Shown piece after piece: positions 61,531 to 64,000 of a stretch of DNA of 64,000 bases. The stretch is from assembly GCF_001889045.1 (NCBI RefSeq), contig NZ_CP018155.1, positions 801,001 through 865,000 on the forward strand, read 5' to 3'. A program made the translations under genes and the position numbers. Position 1 is the stretch's first letter, and each line of letters opens with the position of its first letter. The notes under the pieces are model-generated. The model saw nothing but the letters and a program-made list of their open reading frames with translations. It was not told the origin of the DNA and made no database searches. The stretch is from Tenacibaculum todarodis (lineage in GTDB: Bacteria > Bacteroidota > Bacteroidia > Flavobacteriales > Flavobacteriaceae).

Positions 61531-63975
61531 CTAATAAGCATCCACATCTAAAATAAAACGAATTGGTCTAAAATCTTTTACCGCTTCAAAGGTGTTTTTA
61601 ATTTTAGCAATTTGTTCTTTGGTTTTTGCTAACGATTGTTTTGGCGGAATTTTAATAACCAAATTCTTAATATATTGATTTCGAACTCTTGCTACAGCAG
61701 GCGCAGTTGGTCCTAAAACATGTTCTCCGAAAACGTTTTGTAAAGATTTAAAGAGCCAATTAATTCCGTTATCAACTCGAATAAAATCCTTGTGTTTTAA
61801 GGTAATTTTAATCAACCTGTAATAAGGTGGATAATGATATTGCCATCTATCATTTAACTGCTCTTTATACATTTCTGCATAATTTGTGGTAGAAACTTGT
61901 TGCAATATTTGATGATGCGGATTAAAAGTCTGAATTGCCACATTACCTTGTTTTTTGCTTCGTCCTGCTCTACCCGAAACTTGTACCATTAATTGATAGG
62001 CGCGTTCATGCGCTCTAAAATCTGGAAAATTTAGCATAGAATCTGCGTTTAAAATTCCTACAAGCGACACATTTTCAAAATCCAATCCTTTAGAAAGCAT
62101 TTGTGTTCCTACTAAAATATCAATTTCATGCGCTTCAAAAGCACCAATTATCTTTTGATATCCAAATTTTCCTCTAGTTGTATCTAAATCCATTCTTCCG
62201 ATGGAATTATCCGGAAATAATTCCTTCAATTCCAACTCAATTTGTTCTGTTCCAAAACCTTTAGTATCTAATGTATTGCTTCCACAAGCACCACAACTGT
62301 TTGGCATTGCGCGTTGGTAATGGCAATAATGGCAACGCAATTCGTTTCTGTATTTATGATAGGTTAAAGAAACATCGCAATTTGGACATTGAGGCGAATT
62401 CCCACAAGTGTTACACTCTACAACTGGCGAAAATCCTCTTCTATTCTGAAACAAAATAACTTGCTCTTTTTGTTCTAAAGCTTCCGTTATTAATTGTAGC
62501 ATTCTATCAGAAAAATGCCCTTTCATCAATTTCTTTTTGTGCTTATCCTTAATGTCAATCAACTCAATTTTAGGTAATTGCACATTTCCAAAACGTCTAT
62601 TTAACTCCACCAAACCATATTTGTTTTGTGTTGCGTTAAAGTAGCTTTCTAAAGCTGGAGTTGCGGAACCTAATAAGATTTTTCCTTTATGAATATTTGC
62701 CAAAACAATGGCAGAATCTCTTGCGTTGTATCTTGGTGAAGGTTCAAATTGTTTGTAAGAAGTTTCGTGTTCTTCATCCACCACAATTAAACCTAAATTG
62801 TTAAACGGTAAGAAAACTGAAGAACGCGCGCCTAAAATTATTTGCGCTTTCGGTTTGTTTTCCAAAACATTATTCCACACTTCTACCCTTTCATTCATTG
62901 AGTATTTTGAATGGAAAACAGAAATCTGATTTCCGAAATAATGTTGTAATCTGGTAATAATTTGCGTTGTTAAAGCTATTTCTGGCAATAAAAACAACAC
63001 TTGTTTTCCGCTATCTAAAACATTCTGAATCAGCTTTGTGTAGACTTCTGTTTTACCAGAAGACGTAATTCCATGCAATAAAACAACATCTTTTTCTTGA
63101 AAAGAAGTTTCAATTTCTTCTAATGCTTTTTGCTGAAATTCATTCAGTTCTTTTAAGGAATTGGTGTCTCCTTTGTAATTTATTCTATCGGTTTTTAAAT
63201 GATAAAATTCAAAGATATTTTTATCAACCAAAGCTTTTAAAATGGACGCAGAAACATTGGCATTTGTTTCTAAATCTTTCGCTTTTATTGGCTTTTTTGA
63301 AGAGGAAAGTTGAAAAAAGCTCAATACAGCATCTCGCTGTTTTTTAGCTCTGGAAAGTTCGTTTAGTAAGTTTTCCAAATCTGCATCATTGCTATAATTT
63401 GGATGCATGCGAACATACTTAATCAACTTTGGTTTGTAAACCTCGTAAATTTCTTCTTTAATATAAATTGCCGATTTCTTAATGAGTTCATTAATAATTG
63501 GCATTACTTTTTTCTTATCTAAAATATCTACAACTTGATGAATTGTAAGCTGAGATTGATGTTGTAAGGCTTCAAAAATTAAAAACTCTGTATCTGTTAA
63601 AATACTTTCGTCTGTAAACGCTTCATTTTTATAAATGATAGTTTCGCTTTCTAACAAAAATGCAGATGGCAAAGCAGCACGAAAAACATCGCCTAACGGA
63701 CACATATAATAGTTAGAAATCCATTGCCAATGTTTTAATTGTTGCTCATTTACAATAGGTTTTTCATCTAAAATTTGATGAATATCTTTTGCTTCATATA
63801 ACGTTGGCGCTGTTGTATGAATTTCTACAACCAACGCAGTGTACATTTTTGTTTTACCAAAAGAAACCGCAACACGCATTCCTTTTTCTAAGAAATTAGC
63901 TTCTGCTTCGGTTACGGAATACGTAAACGTTTTGTGTAACGGAATTGGTAATATGACGTTGATAAAGTGTGGCAA
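61531..63975 (-). CDS. priA: Primosomal replication restart helicase PriA
   Basis: The 814-residue protein has the PriA DNA-binding N-terminus (FINVILPIPLHKTFTYSV), Walker A HGITSSGKTEVY, DEEH box, and the zinc-binding insertion with eight cysteines in four C-x2-C pairs (CNTCGNSPQCPNC ... CHYCH ... CGAC). It restarts stalled replication forks. It begins with TTG at 63975 because the family N-terminus directly follows and no ATG is available nearby in frame. Confidence 0.95.
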   Translation of the reverse strand: MPHFINVILPIPLHKTFTYSVTEAEANFLEKGMRVAVSFGKTKMYTALVVEIHTTAPTLYEAKDIHQILDEKPIVNEQQLKHWQWISNYYMCPLGDVFRAALPSAFLLESETIIYKNEAFTDESILTDTEFLIFEALQHQSQLTIHQVVDILDKKKVMPIINELIKKSAIYIKEEIYEVYKPKLIKYVRMHPNYSNDADLENLLNELSRAKKQRDAVLSFFQLSSSKKPIKAKDLETNANVSASILKALVDKNIFEFYHLKTDRINYKGDTNSLKELNEFQQKALEEIETSFQEKDVVLLHGITSSGKTEVYTKLIQNVLDSGKQVLFLLPEIALTTQIITRLQHYFGNQISVFHSKYSMNERVEVWNNVLENKPKAQIILGARSSVFLPFNNLGLIVVDEEHETSYKQFEPSPRYNARDSAIVLANIHKGKILLGSATPALESYFNATQNKYGLVELNRRFGNVQLPKIELIDIKDKHKKKLMKGHFSDRMLQLITEALEQKEQVILFQNRRGFSPVVECNTCGNSPQCPNCDVSLTYHKYRNELRCHYCHYQRAMPNSCGACGSNTLDTKGFGTEQIELELKELFPDNSIGRMDLDTTRGKFGYQKIIGAFEAHEIDILVGTQMLSKGLDFENVSLVGILNADSMLNFPDFRAHERAYQLMVQVSGRAGRSKKQGNVAIQTFNPHHQILQQVSTTNYAEMYKEQLNDRWQYHYPPYYRLIKITLKHKDFIRVDNGINWLFKSLQNVFGEHVLGPTAPAVARVRNQYIKNLVIKIPPKQSLAKTKEQIAKIKNTFEAVKDFRPIRFILDVDAY

Positions 63976-64000
63976 ACAACTTGTTTTTTATGATTCAAAA

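Overview
The window is an A+T-rich chromosomal segment of a Bacteroidota bacterium, almost certainly a member of the Flavobacteriaceae (Polaribacter/Tenacibaculum-like). The signs are consistent: many genes have Bacteroidota-type -7 boxes (TAnnTTTG) and no obvious Shine-Dalgarno sequence; there is a SusC/Oar-like TonB-dependent receptor, BshA (bacillithiol), a split transketolase, MQO, DUF3810, DUF1015 and DUF2461 proteins, and several TTG starts. I see no rRNA, tRNA, phage, transposase or CRISPR array. Most of the window is housekeeping sequence, with a few accessory genes and an unusually rich set of structured intergenic elements.

Layout. 1-6.7 kb: a cut-off membrane protein gene, a four-helix membrane protein, a leftward cluster (DUF2461, thioesterase, DEAD-box helicase, TRIC channel, MaoC hydratase), a lipoprotein, the GTPase YchF and a 2[4Fe-4S] ferredoxin. 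6.7-13.3 kb: a rightward run with a LuxC-like acyl-CoA reductase, serC, an unknown 139-aa gene, a serA-like dehydrogenase, DUF1015, a YggS-type PLP protein and a DnaQ-like exonuclease. 13.4-17.7 kb: a secreted papain-like protease followed 10 bp later by a secreted caspase-like protease with three LamG-like repeats. 17.7-26.8 kb: a K+ channel, miaA, an OmpH-like protein, DUF1853, a membrane-bound LytTR regulator, an S41-like protease, creD, a YiaA-like protein and a 498-residue helical protein.

26.8-34.6 kb holds a complete leftward histidine operon, hisG-D-C-B-H-A-F-IE. It is preceded by an 18-codon leader with four consecutive His codons and by a strong attenuator-type terminator. Several intergenic gaps of this operon are filled with short MITE/REP-like palindromic repeats. 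34.6-50.1 kb: an EamA permease, a methyltransferase, a thioredoxin, typA, proline dehydrogenase with a LETM1-like partner, aroB, bshA, the transketolase N-subunit, a protein often misnamed asparagine synthetase B, an accessory membrane protein, dnaB and DUF3810. 50.1-64 kb: pepT, lysA, an Oar-like receptor, the rpsF-rpsR-rplI operon, a sterol-desaturase-family hydroxylase, mqo, a GT39-like membrane glycosyltransferase and priA.

The most novel-looking signal is noncoding. Two intergenic regions (behind pepT and behind lysA), and more weakly a third (between the desaturase gene and mqo), share an ordered module on the minus strand: an AGGTTTTTTCCT box, a -7 box, an AAGGGG stretch, a hairpin whose loop is conserved, and the neighbouring gene's bidirectional terminator. 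This looks like a small-RNA family of about 90-110 nt. Other points worth a look are the papain/caspase pair, the his attenuator, a three-way-junction element behind the PRODH/LETM1 operon, and near-identical hairpins after typA and the transketolase gene.
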